Shown: in pieces, positions 11,104-23,150 of the stretch
Layout of the letters: each line of letters opens with the position of its first letter
Position numbering within the stretch: the first letter of the stretch is position 1
From: Polytrichum commune
Lineage: Eukaryota > Streptophyta > Polytrichopsida > Polytrichales > Polytrichaceae
Assembly: GCA_950295325.1 (NCBI GenBank)
Contig: OX485807.1
Coordinates: 40,514,440 to 40,578,439, forward strand
Length of the DNA stretch: 64,000 bases
Direction: 5' to 3'
Notes under the pieces: model-generated
What the model was told of the DNA's origin: nothing
The model's database searches: none
Seen by the model: only the letters and a program-made list of their open reading frames with translations
Made by a program: the position numbers and the translations under genes

Positions 11104-12468
11104 TTGAGTACAATGAAGCGGCAAACGGGTTGGATGGATAAGACATTAAAAAACATCAGACATCAGTCCTATGGTTATCTCTTGAAGGACGGATTTTTGT
11201 GGAAGAGAGCAAAAAGAGTTGATAAAATGCCATTGAGAGTGGTAGGGGATCCTGAGACTAAGACCCAAATTTTAAAAGAGTTTTATGATTTACTTTGGGC
11301 CGGTTATAGAGGAGTTTGGGCCACTTATACAAAAATCAAGGAGAGATATTGGTGGAAGGGACTATACAAAGATGTTGAGGAGTTTGTATCATCTTGTGTG
11401 GTATGCCAATTGCAATCAGAGGTACGACATAGACATGAGTTACATCCCACTTATTCCATTGCAATCTATTTCCAATGGATGATTGATTTGGTTGCTATGC
11501 CGAATGCAATGTGGGGAATAAAGTATCTTGTTTTAGCTAGAGAAGAACTTTCAAATTTTGTTGAGGGAAAGGCTTTGAGGACTAAGACAACAGAGAACGT
11601 ATGCCGAATTATTCTTGAAAATATTTTTAGTCGGTATGGGAGCATTGGTAGAATGAGAGCTGACAGAGGAGAATTGGATGTCACTAAAGTCAAAGAATTC
11701 TTCAAGCGATATGGTGTGCAATTGAAGTTAACAACAGCCTATAACCCTAAGGCTAATGGTAAGATTGAGAGGGGACATCCACCAATCATTCATGCATTAG
11801 TTAAAGCTTGTAAAGGGAAGCATAGTTTATGGCCAAAGTTGCTACCATTTGTCTTATGGACGGATAGAAACACACATAATACAGTAACTGGTTATATGCT
11901 TGTGAAACTTATATATGGACAACAACCGATGATGCCAGTGGAGGAAGATATTCCCACATGGATTTTTTCATGGGAGGATGGCATAGGAAGAGAGAGATTG
12001 TTGGAGCTTCGTATACAACAGCTTGAGAGGTTGCCTGAAGACATAGAAATGGCATTGGAAAGATTAAAGGTTGTCAGGCTCAACAACAAGGAGCGGTTTG
12101 ACAAGACGTACCGATTAAGGATGAAGAAAATTGAAGAAGGAGATTGGGTACTTGTGTTTGACAGTTCCTTGGAAAACCAACATAGCACAGTGCGCAAGTT
12201 TGCAAGGAGATGGTTTGGACCTTACGTGGTGATCAAAGTGCATTTCAATGGGACTTATTCACTACGTGAATTGGATGGGACTCTTCTACGAATACCTGTA
12301 GCTGGTAAAATAGTCAAGGTTTTTAAAAGAAGAGATGGAAGATTTGACCATGAAGAGCTAGCGGAAGTTTTGGATCCAAACTTTCAAACTAATGAAGATG
12401 AAACTCAAGGAGAGTATGATCCAATAGAGGATGCAGCAAATCACAACGAGGTTAATGAAGAAGACTAA
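11104..12468 (+). pseudogene. Ty3/gypsy integrase region of pol
   Basis: Open for about 450 codons. The N-terminal zinc-binding part (RGVWATYTKIKERYWWKGLY then SSCVVCQL) keeps both cysteines, but both expected histidines appear as tyrosine (EFYDLLWAGYRG). The catalytic core shows WMIDLVAMP (first Asp), MRADRGELDV (second Asp) and NPKANGKIERGH (Glu). The C-terminus has a GPYVVIKVHFNGTYSLREL segment typical of gypsy integrase tails, then an acidic tail. It is separated from RNase H by the frameshift near 11085 and followed after about 40 bases by a polypurine tract and the 3' LTR. It is long-open but probably inactive because of the missing zinc ligands and 5' truncation. Confidence 0.88.
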
Positions 12469-12500
12469 ATTTGGCACATACCAGAGGATGTGCAGGTTTA

Positions 12501-13000
12501 GGGGGGGTGAATGTCGTAGTGTAAATACGTACATTATTTATATGTGTACGTATTTTGTGTTTCATGGTGATTCCTTCACTTGGAGATCAAGGAGGAAAGT
12601 AAAAGAGAGTAAAATTAGATTACATTTTTGTTACTCATAGTTATTTTTAGTAAATTTTAGTTTATATTTTTTATTATTATATTTTTTTTACTCTTAGTTT
12701 ACTTTTATTACCCTTTTAGCCTTATTTCTAGTTTTATCCTTAGTTTATCTTTAGACCAATGGATAATTAGAAATCACGTGATGAGGATAAGAGGAGGATT
12801 TGAGGCCTTATCTCATATGTGTGGTTGAGGAGAAGAGAGTGGGAAGAGATAAGTTTTTTGTTGTTGAAAGCTCGAGGGTTGTTGTGTGTGTTTTTTTTGG
12901 AGAAGAAAACTTGAAATAAAATATGCAATTGAATTTTCATGTGATTTTTTTATCTTGAGTATTTACATGCTTGAAGGAGAGTGAGCGAAAACAAAGTTGT
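12501..13000 (+). repeat. Polypurine tract and 3' LTR of the Ty3/gypsy element
   Basis: A GGGGGGGTGA polypurine tract (12501-12510) precedes TGTCGTAGTG at 12512, the expected LTR start. The LTR continues through AT-rich sequence. Its right end could not be fixed because no second LTR is in the window, so the end coordinate is approximate and could lie as far as about 13200. Confidence 0.6.
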
Positions 13001-14402
13001 GCTAGTTTGAGTAAAAGGGAAGTTTGCTAGCTCTTGCATAGAAAGAGCTGAGACTTCGACCGTCCACAAAAAGACAGACAAGTCTTTGTTGGCAACAATC
13101 CTTTGAGAGAGTAAGACTTATTGATAGATTTGTTTTGTAAAGATTTGAAAGATTGAGGAAGTTTTGAGGACAATTGAAGATTCGACGGTCCGGCGAGCGA
13201 AACCAGTTGCAGCCAGAAGCCCCGTGCTTTCCTAAAGCGGACCCCTCTCTCCACGACAACGGAAACCCTGTCAAAATTTCTAACTTCATGGACAAGGCAC
13301 TCAGATGCCGTTGGAGAATCACTTGCCATTTTTGAGAGCCTTCGGACTCTGGCAGGACTGCATATGGGATTGGTGGCTGGCAGTGTGGAGATCGAGTGAT
13401 AAGGAATGGTCATTGGCTTGGTTCGACGAGGGCAACGGAGATGCTGGGTGAGGCGAATTTGGGTAGGCTTCTGTGATGAGTCCAGGAGGATTCAGAGTAC
13501 ACTGGAGCGAGGAGAGAGGCCAGTGCCACCGCAAGTCCAACATGAGGGCACAACCGTTCGAATGGATGAAGCATCTGCCACGCAGTAGGAGTGCTGGCTT
13601 GTAGGAAAACCAATAGCATTGAGAGGGGAGGTGAAATTCGGCCACTGCCGATCGAGAGATGGCCCTCGCAAGCAAGTACCAGGGATGAAAGGACCTGATT
13701 CAAAGAGCGGATCATGCCGCTATGCGTTGCCAATGGTCGAGCAACACCATAGATCATAATGGAATAGTGTAAGTAATGCCAACCGGCAGCTGGCAGCTCA
13801 TGTGATTCCAGGAGCCTTAATGCAGTCACACACAGCTGTGTCGAGGTGGCTAGCTGATCCGTCAAGGAGTCAGGGAAGGAGACCGGGCCAGCCTAGCTAA
13901 GAGCCACTGTGACGGAGTGAATAGGGGTCTGGAGTTACAGTCAGCTGCTACAGGTGCATTTCGAACAAGGCAACTGTCGGGGGCCTGTAAGGTGACTGAG
14001 GTTGAGGGGTCCTGAAACCGACTTGGGAGGTGGCTGGTGCATTCCAAGGGCCAGCAACTGCTCACACAAGGGGAGACCGAGCCTTAGTTGGACTTAAGGG
14101 TTGGACAGTGAGTAGTTAGGTGTAGTTGAATTGTAGTGGAAGAGCTTCTTGATAGTTAGTGGGTGGCTTAGTGATTAGTAATTTAGATTGGATTGGTACA
14201 TGGAGCTAGGGAGAGTTAGGGTGTAGTGAAATTGTGTGGAGTGTTTCTAAACACTCAGAGCTAGCATTCTTGGAATAAATGTTGTGCATCAAAGGCTGTG
14301 TGGGTGGGCATGGGTATGTGGCTTCAGTAGCTTAGAGGGTGCCAATCAAGAACATGTTAGTCATGAGCCCTCACCCGGACTACAACGCATAAGGGTGGGG
14401 AT
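13001..14402. other. Unassigned, moderately GC-rich
   Basis: Open frames up to 151 codons exist on the minus strand (13410-13865), but none carries a motif I recognise. The first part may be the end of the gypsy LTR. The rest may be untranslated sequence of the adjacent LINE or another repeat. Confidence 0.3.
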
Positions 14403-16733
14403 TTAGGGTTGACACCCTCCCTGGCCAATGGCTATTGCCTGTTCAGGCCCAATTTTGATTCTACCAGCTGTTGTTTTTCCTTCAACTTCAGCATTCCTTA
14501 TGCTTTTGTATGCACTGCCTTTTATACCTCCGCCATGTCTTGTTTGTGCTTCCTTCCATTGCGTTTGTTCGGTGGGGGCTTCTGCTCTTTCGGTTCCACG
14601 CCTCGCCCATGTTGCTTGCAGCCAATCCTCTCTTCTTTGTTCGGTGTCATTCCCTTCTTTCCACCCTCCCCTCTTTGTGGCGGTGTTCGTTAGTATGGTG
14701 GCCTTAGTGGGCCAGTTGGTTTCTTGCCTCCAGCCACGCGCTTCGCCATCTTCCTCCTCAGCTTGTGCGGTCATGTTACTAGTGAGTTGTCTTTCCCTCT
14801 CATCAGGGGCCTTGTCCTCTCTTTCTTCGGCCTCGCTCATGTCTTTGTCTTCCTCACTCATTTCTCCCTCTTCCGTATTGTCCCCCGATTCTTTGAAGGT
14901 TTCTTCGACCTTTGTCAGGTCTTCAATGCCTTTTTTTTTGTCATGCCAACTTGACAGGGGACCACTGCATTGTGGAGCCCCTGTCTGCATCATCTTCTTT
15001 GATGACCAAGTTGACTGTGTGTATTCCTTGCGCAAGGCCTCTCTTCCCCGCGTTGTCCATCACTACTACCTTTGTGCTGAAGTCTGTCACCTCCATGAGC
15101 ATCTCCTTGATGTCAACTGACATTGCAACTCTCCCTGCATGACCCACAACTCTTTCGCTGGTGCTAACTGTAACGAACCGTCACCCATCTTTTCCTCATC
15201 ACCCTCCGTTGCCCCATAGCAAATCTCGACATGCACCCCTTCTGCTCTGGTCCCTCTTGGTCTTTGTCATGTTTTTATAAGCCCAACAGATGCGCCCGGC
15301 TTGCCCTGACCCTGCCGTTTTTTTATTCTAGTTCCTTTTGCTTCCATGTTTGTCCACTCATTACCTTGTAACGTATTGGCTGATTTTATAGCATTATTCC
15401 TCTGTTTAAAAGCTTGTTGTCTCATTTCGTCATCAACTTCATCAAATACGTTTCTTCTGATGCCTCTCCGGTTCTTAACCTGTTGGAAGCCGTCTTAATC
15501 CACCACAACGCCCTTACCTTTACCTTGTGGGTGAGAGTTCTCTGCATGCAATGGTCTTCTTGCTCCAATCCATGGTTTTTTCCTTATTACCTCACAATCT
15601 CTAACTTAGTGCTTCCAACTATGGCAAGCCTTACATCTGATGGGCAAGTTATCATAGTCCACCAACACTCTTTGAGGTGGTGAGATATTTCCATATGATT
15701 CTAGATCTATGCTACTTACCCATCCTTTGTTGATCAAAAGGTTGATGCAAAATCTTGGATCTTGGGCCATTTCATTTGTTGTATCAATTCCACAATAGCT
15801 AGGGCTTGATCATGGTGTTCGAATGGTAATTTCCTAAGAGCCACCCACGTGGGAAAGGCAAGGTTGTTGGGTTTATCAGGATTAAATCCCGGTATCCAAC
15901 TTTGAAACATGCATGTGCCCCACTTTGTTTTGAATGATGACAACATCAATGCATTGCTCAGTGCATCTCTATCGTTTCCCAAAAGAAAAAAGAAGCCTTT
16001 TCCCACATGCTACCTCTCAACTCTTGATTTAGGGTTTGGAGCCACCTCCTCATTTCTTGGGAGGGTGGCCTCGGCCCTACAAACTTTGCAATCAATATCT
16101 AATCCTTCAATAAAGCAATGCGTGCCAATAACTTTGGTGTATCAACTTTAAATGTTATGGCATCTGTCCTAACCAAGAATCTGCTAAAACTCCTCTCAAG
16201 GTTAGACGAAAGGATCTCACCACGTTGTTCTTTGAATGGATTGAGATCTTCTCTTGAGATTTGTTTGTTGGCTTCCTCCAATACTTCCAACATTGCTTCC
16301 GTCATTTCCACATCTTGCTTTGGTGCTTCGCCTGAGATTCATCCATCTTTTTCTTCCATGAGTGGATCGAATCATAGTCCGCTTTCATAATGAGCCTTCG
16401 CAGCAAACGACCCCATCTTTAGATCCTTCTCACATTACCTTGGATCTGCACTGCCTTCCTCTGTATGTTGCCACCGATCTGGTTTCTCGATTCGATTCCT
16501 CCCCTTCTGCTATCAAGATTTGGGTCTAAGTTGTAGATCTTGGGTTTTACTTTTTGATTGCCAAAGCTTCTATCAAGTATTTCATGCAACATACGGATCT
16601 GCACATTTTCAACATACCTTATCAAAGCACAAAACTCCATGCTATGCTCCGCCTTTTTTTCCTTCTCCGGAGCTCCATCGCTGTCAAGAACTCTATTGGG
16701 GATGGGGTACAAAGCACCTCGCCAACGCATCAA
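14403..16733 (-). pseudogene. LINE ORF1-like protein (DUF4283 plus CCHC knuckle), broken
   Basis: On the minus strand several frames line up as one plant LINE ORF1-type protein. A poorly defined N-terminal part lies at 16733-16099. The DUF4283-like block at 16006-15734 includes GKGFFFLLGNDRDALSNALM, WIPGFNPDKP and FPTWVALRKLPFEHHD. Continuing in frame are RFCINLLINKGWV and a zinc knuckle CKACHSWKH-VRDC near 15590-15630, in which a TAA stop falls between His and Val. A long acidic to basic tail follows (15035-14403, rich in Glu, Lys, Trp). Stops and frameshifts separate the blocks. No ORF2 follows below 14403, so the copy is incomplete. Function in intact elements: RNA-binding chaperone of the retrotransposon particle. 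Confidence 0.65.
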
Positions 16734-16799
16734 ATCCTAACTAAGTTGCTCTCAAGTTTATTCCAATTATCTGATTTTGTTGACCGATTACAAACATAG

Positions 16800-19700
16800 T
16801 GTTTTAATCTGCATGAAAACTCAAAAATTTCAAATAAGAGGTTCAAATAACTTAACTTTCACTTTCCTCTTCAGTTTAGAAACATTACTATTCCATATTC
16901 CAAATCGCTCCCACCTACTGACATGTGAGATTCTGCAATACATAAATTGATGTATTGCATACATCACAAAAAAATATGAATAATCAAAATTTGAATCTCA
17001 CATGCTTTGGTTATGTTTAGTAACCCATTTTGCCTCCTTCGTCCACGTAGTTCACTGAAGTAATCCTCAACCAAATCATTTTTTCAAATAAATACAAAGC
17101 CTATATCAAAAAATCATTCAATGTTTTTTGATGTTTGATATTGTTGTTAAGTTTCACAATTTTTTTGAGATTCCATTTAGGTATGTTTCAATCTCTTATG
17201 AATTTTGTATTGCAATCATTTTTGTATACACGTTTTTAATACATGTATTGCAATCATTTTTGTAGTGCATGAAACATAATTTGAATACACGTATTGCAAA
17301 TAGAGGCAATGCATCCCAAGGTTTTGTACTCAAATATTATTCTTAAATTATTGTGACCCATCAATTAACCTAATGATGATACTTAGAGTTCAATTTTATA
17401 GTTATTTAGCCTTCCTTGTGTGGTTTTCTTTAACTGGAACCCAATCCAAAATACCTATCTACAATACCTCATCAAATCGGTTTATCAAAGAAAAACATTT
17501 GAAATTATGAATTAAACCATTACATATTAGGCATTTTGGATGGCATAGTATGTATGAAAAAGAATGATCTTCATCCTAAATGCCTATAATGCATAATAAT
17601 TATAAAGATCAAGGACAAATATGACATTTTTCTAAAAACATTTAAAAATAGGGAACCCTAAACAATAAATCCTAAACCTTAAAATATGTTCAACTTATAC
17701 TTGCATAACATAATTGACAAACAAAAATAATATATCTAAAGGTCACAATCAATCCAAGGTTAATAATGTCCAATATGAACTTAGTATGTTGGTTCATCAA
17801 CAATAACATATTAAAATTAATAATCCTTGAGAAGCTTATTTTGTATTTGATTAATAAATTACAAAAACACTTACTAACTCATACCAATTTATGTACAAAT
17901 ATCAATCAATGTTAATGAAATTCAAATAACAACATAATCCATAAAACCCTACAAGCTTACAACTCATTATAATATGTTTATAGGATGAGATGATATATAA
18001 ATATACAAATTAAAAAATGATTGCAAATTTTTCATCAATTTGAATTATAGGGTTGCTTTTTTGTTCTAGTTGGTCTAAGTGTATTTATGATTATAAAACA
18101 AACATTATCATAAATAGAAGTTTTAAGTATCAAGAAATCATAAATCATATATAAAATAAACTTTTATGAACTTATTTCCGTGACATATAAATCTAAACCT
18201 TCAACCTTAATGTTTGTTTATTTTTGATGATAGGTAAAATGTGCATGATAAACATAACAATTGGATATAAAAATAATATTTTTAATATTTCAATCTAAAG
18301 CGGGTTAAATTTTTTTGATGTGATCCTAAATTTTAATTTGCACAAAATATATATTTTTTTTAATATATAGGCTCATTTGTTGGTACTAAGTGAAGCTTAT
18401 ATAATGCTAAAAACCAAATTATACTAGACTAAGGAATCAACATTACACCATAATAATGAGCAATCATTCTATGGTGATTGGGTTAGAACATGGAGTGTTG
18501 GGTTTATGGTTAGGGTATTGACCATAAGAAATAATTATGATTGAACCCCAGAAAAGGTATTTGAACCTATTTAACCAAAGAAATGTAAGCCAACAATTTA
18601 AAATGATAGTATTTCACATGACATTATTATTAAAATTTTATTAAAATTTTGGTCTTTGTGGTGTTTAATTTGTTGATAAATATGGTTTCAAAGGAAAATT
18701 AGTATAATTAACATTGCAATGAAGCAAAGAGTTGAAAGACATGTGAATCATATGACTATGAACTTAAGATTAAAAAAAAAATTGCAAGCAGTCATTGAAA
18801 AAGAATGTAACCCAAACACGTGACTATTGACATATATAAGTAGGGAGATTTTGAAGTTGGGAAGGGGCATTATAATTGTTAGATACCGAGGCATTGTTGA
18901 AATTTATAATTATATCACTCCCCTTTGGTAGTCTCAAGACATATGTGAAATTTGGATGAGTAATTCACCTTTAATCAACTTTGACCATTATATGAATGAA
19001 GTAAAGATTTCCCAATAAGGTTGTACTAATTGTCTTAGTGTTTCTTCAACTTGATTTGTTGTAATCCGAAATGTGGTAATACCTTTGATCAAAGATACAT
19101 TTTTATTTTTAAGTGATAAATTAAGGATACATGGACTTCCGTGCCTTTATTGAAATGAATATATTCGATAATAATCCATATTGAGTATGATAGATTTAAC
19201 TAGAAGTTCTTCTAAGAAAGGCTATTGACTATCAAATAATTATGAAGAGAAGGAAATGCAAACCTCATAGTTTTTATGTCCACATGCATGACCATTATTA
19301 TGAGAGAGTTCTAAGCCATTGCATTGGCTCACAATTTAGTTGTAGGTAATTTAATAGAAAAAAACATTTAATTAGAGTAGTTCATTGGTTTATTTTATAT
19401 TTAGCCCTTTAAAATGTAATTTGTAGATATAGAGTAGGAAGTCATTCAAAAACTTAGGCAAATGTGTTGAACCGCAAAGTAGACATGAGAGTATAAGATT
19501 GATTGAGAATCTCAACTAGATAAATAGATATAAATAATTTTAGACATTAGGTGGTAGTGTAAGTAGAAAAAATGAAAGTTGATGGTAGAAAAATTATAAA
19601 TTTTAGATGAGAGATGATAATTCCTCTACCATTTTTTAATTTTAATTTTAATTTTTTCTTTTCTTTTCTTTTCCTCTCTTCTTTTCATTATCTCATTCTT

Positions 19701-20790
19701 TTATTTATTTTATTTTATTTTTCTCATAATATTTTTTTACCTTCATCATTTCTTTCATCCCTCTTGGGATTCGCCGCTTCGATGGCTCACTATCTTGTGT
19801 GGTGTATCTCTTGAGGAGTTGGAGGAAAATATGGAAAGTATGCATATTCATGGAGGGGGATTACATAAAATAATAGGTTTAAAATATAAATAGAGGCACC
19901 TTGAGGTATGTGAGGATAGATGTGTAAAGAAAGTAGGAAAAAATGGAGTTTGAGAAAAAATTCACCAAGACAATGGAGGTGCTGACTTAGAAAGCAATTG
20001 TGATTGATTGGAGGCAATTCTAGAAGAGTCCCTTCTTGGAAATGGGCATCATGAAGTTGGTCTTTCAACAAGCCCAAGCTCGTTATAAGAGGTGCAAGGA
20101 GGAGGAAATTATGACAGATTTATTAAAATAACGTATTGTTGAAGGCGATGTAGCAGAGCTGACTTTAAGAGGCAATTTTGTGTAACTTCTGATGATTCTT
20201 AGAGAGATCTTTGAAGATGATGAACAATTTGAAGTTAGTTTTTTTAGAGAATCTAATTTTACCTTCATTTTATCAAAGATAAAGGAGTGGTGGTCAAATA
20301 AGCAGAGGTATTTCAGCTGGGGTGGCGATTTTTGGAAGAATATGGAGGGTGGACTTTGACTAGCCATATCTCCCAATTGGAGAAGAATCAAAAGTAGTAA
20401 TCTTAAGTAGTTAAGCTTCATCAAGTTAGCTTTCCATAAAGCCCTTGCATGCTTCAATCAGAGCAAGGACAAAGGATAAACGGTCATTTTAATGGCCAAT
20501 GGTCCAATTGCCTTGGTTAAAGTTGTTTCTTCATCACATTAATTTATTTTTTATAATTTTGATTACATATTGACCACTTACATAACTTGCCATATTTTAG
20601 GAGTATATGCATGTATAATTTTGTATGCATGAATATATCTTTTTATTTTTATTTTAGTAAAGAATATATTGCTTGTAAGGGTTAACAATCTTCACTCTTA
20701 ACCAACCCGTTTCTAGGGTTGTTCGTCTTGCAGGGTGAATCGCTTATAAAAGTGGAATGGGAGAGTGAATTGGTTATTGAATACTAATTC
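16800..20790. other. AT-rich intergenic, about 4 kb
   Basis: Very AT-rich, with many poly-A/T runs and no recognisable coding region. A pyrimidine-rich tract runs at about 19640-19730 (TTTTCTTTTC repeats). The segment 19790-20460 has longer open stretches on both strands but nothing I can name. No RNA gene was seen. Confidence 0.5.
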
Positions 20791-20794
20791 AGAA

Positions 20795-21411
20795 AGGTCA
20801 TTCCTTCTTATATTTTGCATACATGTATGTTTAGAACCTATTTATTGGGGGGCTATTTACCTTGTAGAAAAAGTTATAAGATATGGTATTTTTCAAAATA
20901 AAGGTAAATGTTTGTATTTTAATACATTCTATCAGTAATTATATTTTTTGGGAGAATCATTTTAAAATACCCTATTTTACTTATATTGCCAAAAAAAATT
21001 AGAAAGAAGATTGCAATTCAAACAAAACGCTAAATTTTTCCCTTTCAGCACGTAAGTAGAGAACATTAACTCCACATTGAATACGTTGGTTCAATAACGT
21101 TCAAGCCAGCCATCTTACAAAGTCATCCATCAAAGCTTTTCCAACAAAAAATTACCTCTTTTCATCCACTAGCACAAACCCTACCCTAGACTAGTAGACC
21201 CGCTACCCCTAGTAATTGTTTCCATTATATTTTACATCTACCGACTAGATAAAAAATGCCATTATATGTGATGGTATTTTACATGTAACATGTTTCATTA
21301 TTTAAAAACCCCCTATATTATATGTACATTTTCTGAAAAATATCTAGATAGAATATATTAGACCCTATTGTTTATCACACATTGTTTCTACTATTTCACC
21401 AGTGACCCCCC
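20795..21411 (+). repeat. TIR-type dispersed repeat, long copy
   Basis: Begins GGTCATTCCTTCTTATATTT and ends CCAGTGACCCCCC. It is homologous to 33570-33972 (for example ATCCACTAGCACA and ACCCGCTACCCCTAGTAAT) and to 51283-51562, which is a shorter version lacking the interior. Shared phrases include GGGGGGCTATTTACCTTG, GTGATGGTATTTTACATGTAA and AACCCCCTATATTATATGTA. There is no coding capacity. The inverted terminal motif is clearest in the 51.3-kb copy. Confidence 0.7.
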
Positions 21412-21929
21412 TGAGATTATTAAATTTGAGAGTAAGTCCTACTGAAAATTAAAATGATTAGTTTCTCCTTCTAAGCCTATTGTTTGTGAGAGATGTATGT
21501 CAATTTGCATGGAAGATTGAATAAGATGGTGGCTATGATATCTATGATATGTAAGTAATTTGATGATCATTTAAAGAAGATATCAAAGGTTGTCAATATT
21601 TATGAGAGACTTGTGTGGATATTGGAAATTGATGAAGGAGTTGTAAGGATAAAAATAATTAAGATTATATTTTCATGTCAAGACTCTCACTTCATGAAAA
21701 AAATCTAAGTCCATAGTGTGGGAAGTAACATCTTTAATACCGAATCCAAAAACCTAAGCCATTGCGTGCGGATTTACTTTCAATTCCGCATTTACTTTCA
21801 ATTCCGCATTGCATTGCATTTACATTGCATTGCGTACTGGATTTACTTTCAATTCCTTCTTTTTTTCACATGCTATCATTATGTAAATTTCTACTTTGGG
21901 TTAATAGAAAATGGCTTGCATTACTTATA

Positions 21930-22115
21930 ATTCCAAATTACCTATTATTCCATACCCTATAGTACTTTAAAGATGTCCAGTGCCATTTTTGATACCCTAT
22001 ATTACTCTTAAGTCCATTTATAATTTTTTGCCCCCATGTTTTTAAAACACCCTATCATTTGTTCGCATGTATATTGCTACTCCAACCAATGACTACCCCC
22101 CCCCCCCGAGGGTGC
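21930..22115 (+). repeat. Fragment of the same repeat ending in a C14 run
   Basis: Contains TTTTTAAAACACCCTATCAT and CCAATGACTA followed by a run of about 14 C and GAGGG, resembling the CCAGTGA-CCCCCC-GAGG end of the 51.3-kb copy. Just upstream, 21770-21850 has a tandem ATTTACTTTCAATTCCGC motif. Confidence 0.4.
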
Positions 22116-22289
22116 AATTATATTGAACTCATTGCCACACTATTGCTTGAGTACATAGTGTGAGATTGAGTAATTGTCACCAAATGCATTGTGGTTGAAA
22201 TACTTTGAAACCTTTATGCTTGAGTATATAAATTGTTCATCCAAAATCCCAAATAACTTAAAATGAACCTAACATTGTCCTAATAAAAC

Positions 22290-22676
22290 ATAACAATGGC
22301 GTGGCTTAACAATGGAAAGCCACCTCGGAGTTGCAACCGAGACAACTTAGTGGAAGCGTTGAGGTCCAACCTAGTCAAAAGGGTAGAGTTAGGCTAGTGG
22401 AGCCTAATTTGGAAGGCCCAAAAGGAGGGGTAACCCAAGTGAGTCTCAAAGTAGGTGGATTTAGTGTAGTTTAGGTCATTGGAAAAAAATTCCAGGGTTA
22501 CTAAAGGACCATATGGGGATGACACCTTTGGGACTTTGCCAAATTTGAAGATGCATTGTGGAGGTAGCGCCCCAAGGGAAATACACTGCCATATCAAGAG
22601 AGATGGCAACTTGAGAATTGGTGTGTCAATGACAATTATAGTTGATGAGGGCATCGACTCCATTTGGTGGGGGTGA
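22290..22676 (+). mobile_element. 3' internal end and polypurine tract of an LTR retrotransposon
   Basis: Sequence immediately before the LTR at 22677. It ends in a purine-rich TTTGGTGGGGGTGA tract directly adjoining the LTR start TG, the arrangement expected of 3' internal retrotransposon sequence. No coding domain was recognised, so only the tail of the element is present. Confidence 0.5.
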
Positions 22677-23150
22677 TGTTGCGCACCTCTCCATGAGGAG
22701 TGCCCGAAACACCATGGGCACAAGGGAGTGACACTCGGGACTTGTGGTGCCAAAGCTGAAAGGGCCCGAGTGATCCTAATGTGGGTGAGGGCCCCGGGCG
22801 TTGAGAATGCCTCCCATCCACAAAGAGTAGAAGTCACAAGGGTAAGGCCATGAGCATTGAGTAGCTTATGGCGTCCGGATTCTAGAATGCTCAAGAACTC
22901 CCCAATCTAAGGTGTGAGCTAGGAGATATGGCAATTTGAGAGAGGCGTTGCCTAGGGACAACGCCCAACACTCCAAGGGACGTTGTGGTGGGATGTTAGT
23001 GATATGGGAGTGGCGCCTGGGACTGCAAAACTTGCCCAAATGGGGCAAGTGAGGAATTCATTAGCATTTACGCGAAGAGTAGATGTCGACGAAATGTTTC
23101 TTGATAGAATTGAGGATCACACGATGAAGTTATGAAGGTCTAAAGCTAAT
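22677..23150 (+). repeat. LTR (family of 58.2-59.2 kb), plus orientation
   Basis: Starts TGTTGCGCACCTCTCCATGA. It is homologous in reverse orientation to the LTR ending at 59203: GGAGTGCCCGAAACACCATG, GTGAGGGCCCCGGGCGTTG, GGTAAGGCCATGAG and CCCAAATGGGGCAAGTGA occur in the same order. Homology continues to about 23150. The true right end was not found. Several minus-strand frames here are incidental to the LTR sequence. Confidence 0.7.

Noticed and set aside
14428-15120. Plus-strand frame of 230 codons rich in Ser, Cys and Phe
   Set aside because: It is antisense to the acidic/basic tail of the LINE ORF1-like relic.
22394-22894. Minus-strand frame of 166 codons resembling the frame at 58971-59231
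   Set aside because: Similarity comes from the shared LTR DNA. No domain, and the frame is not maintained along the LTR.
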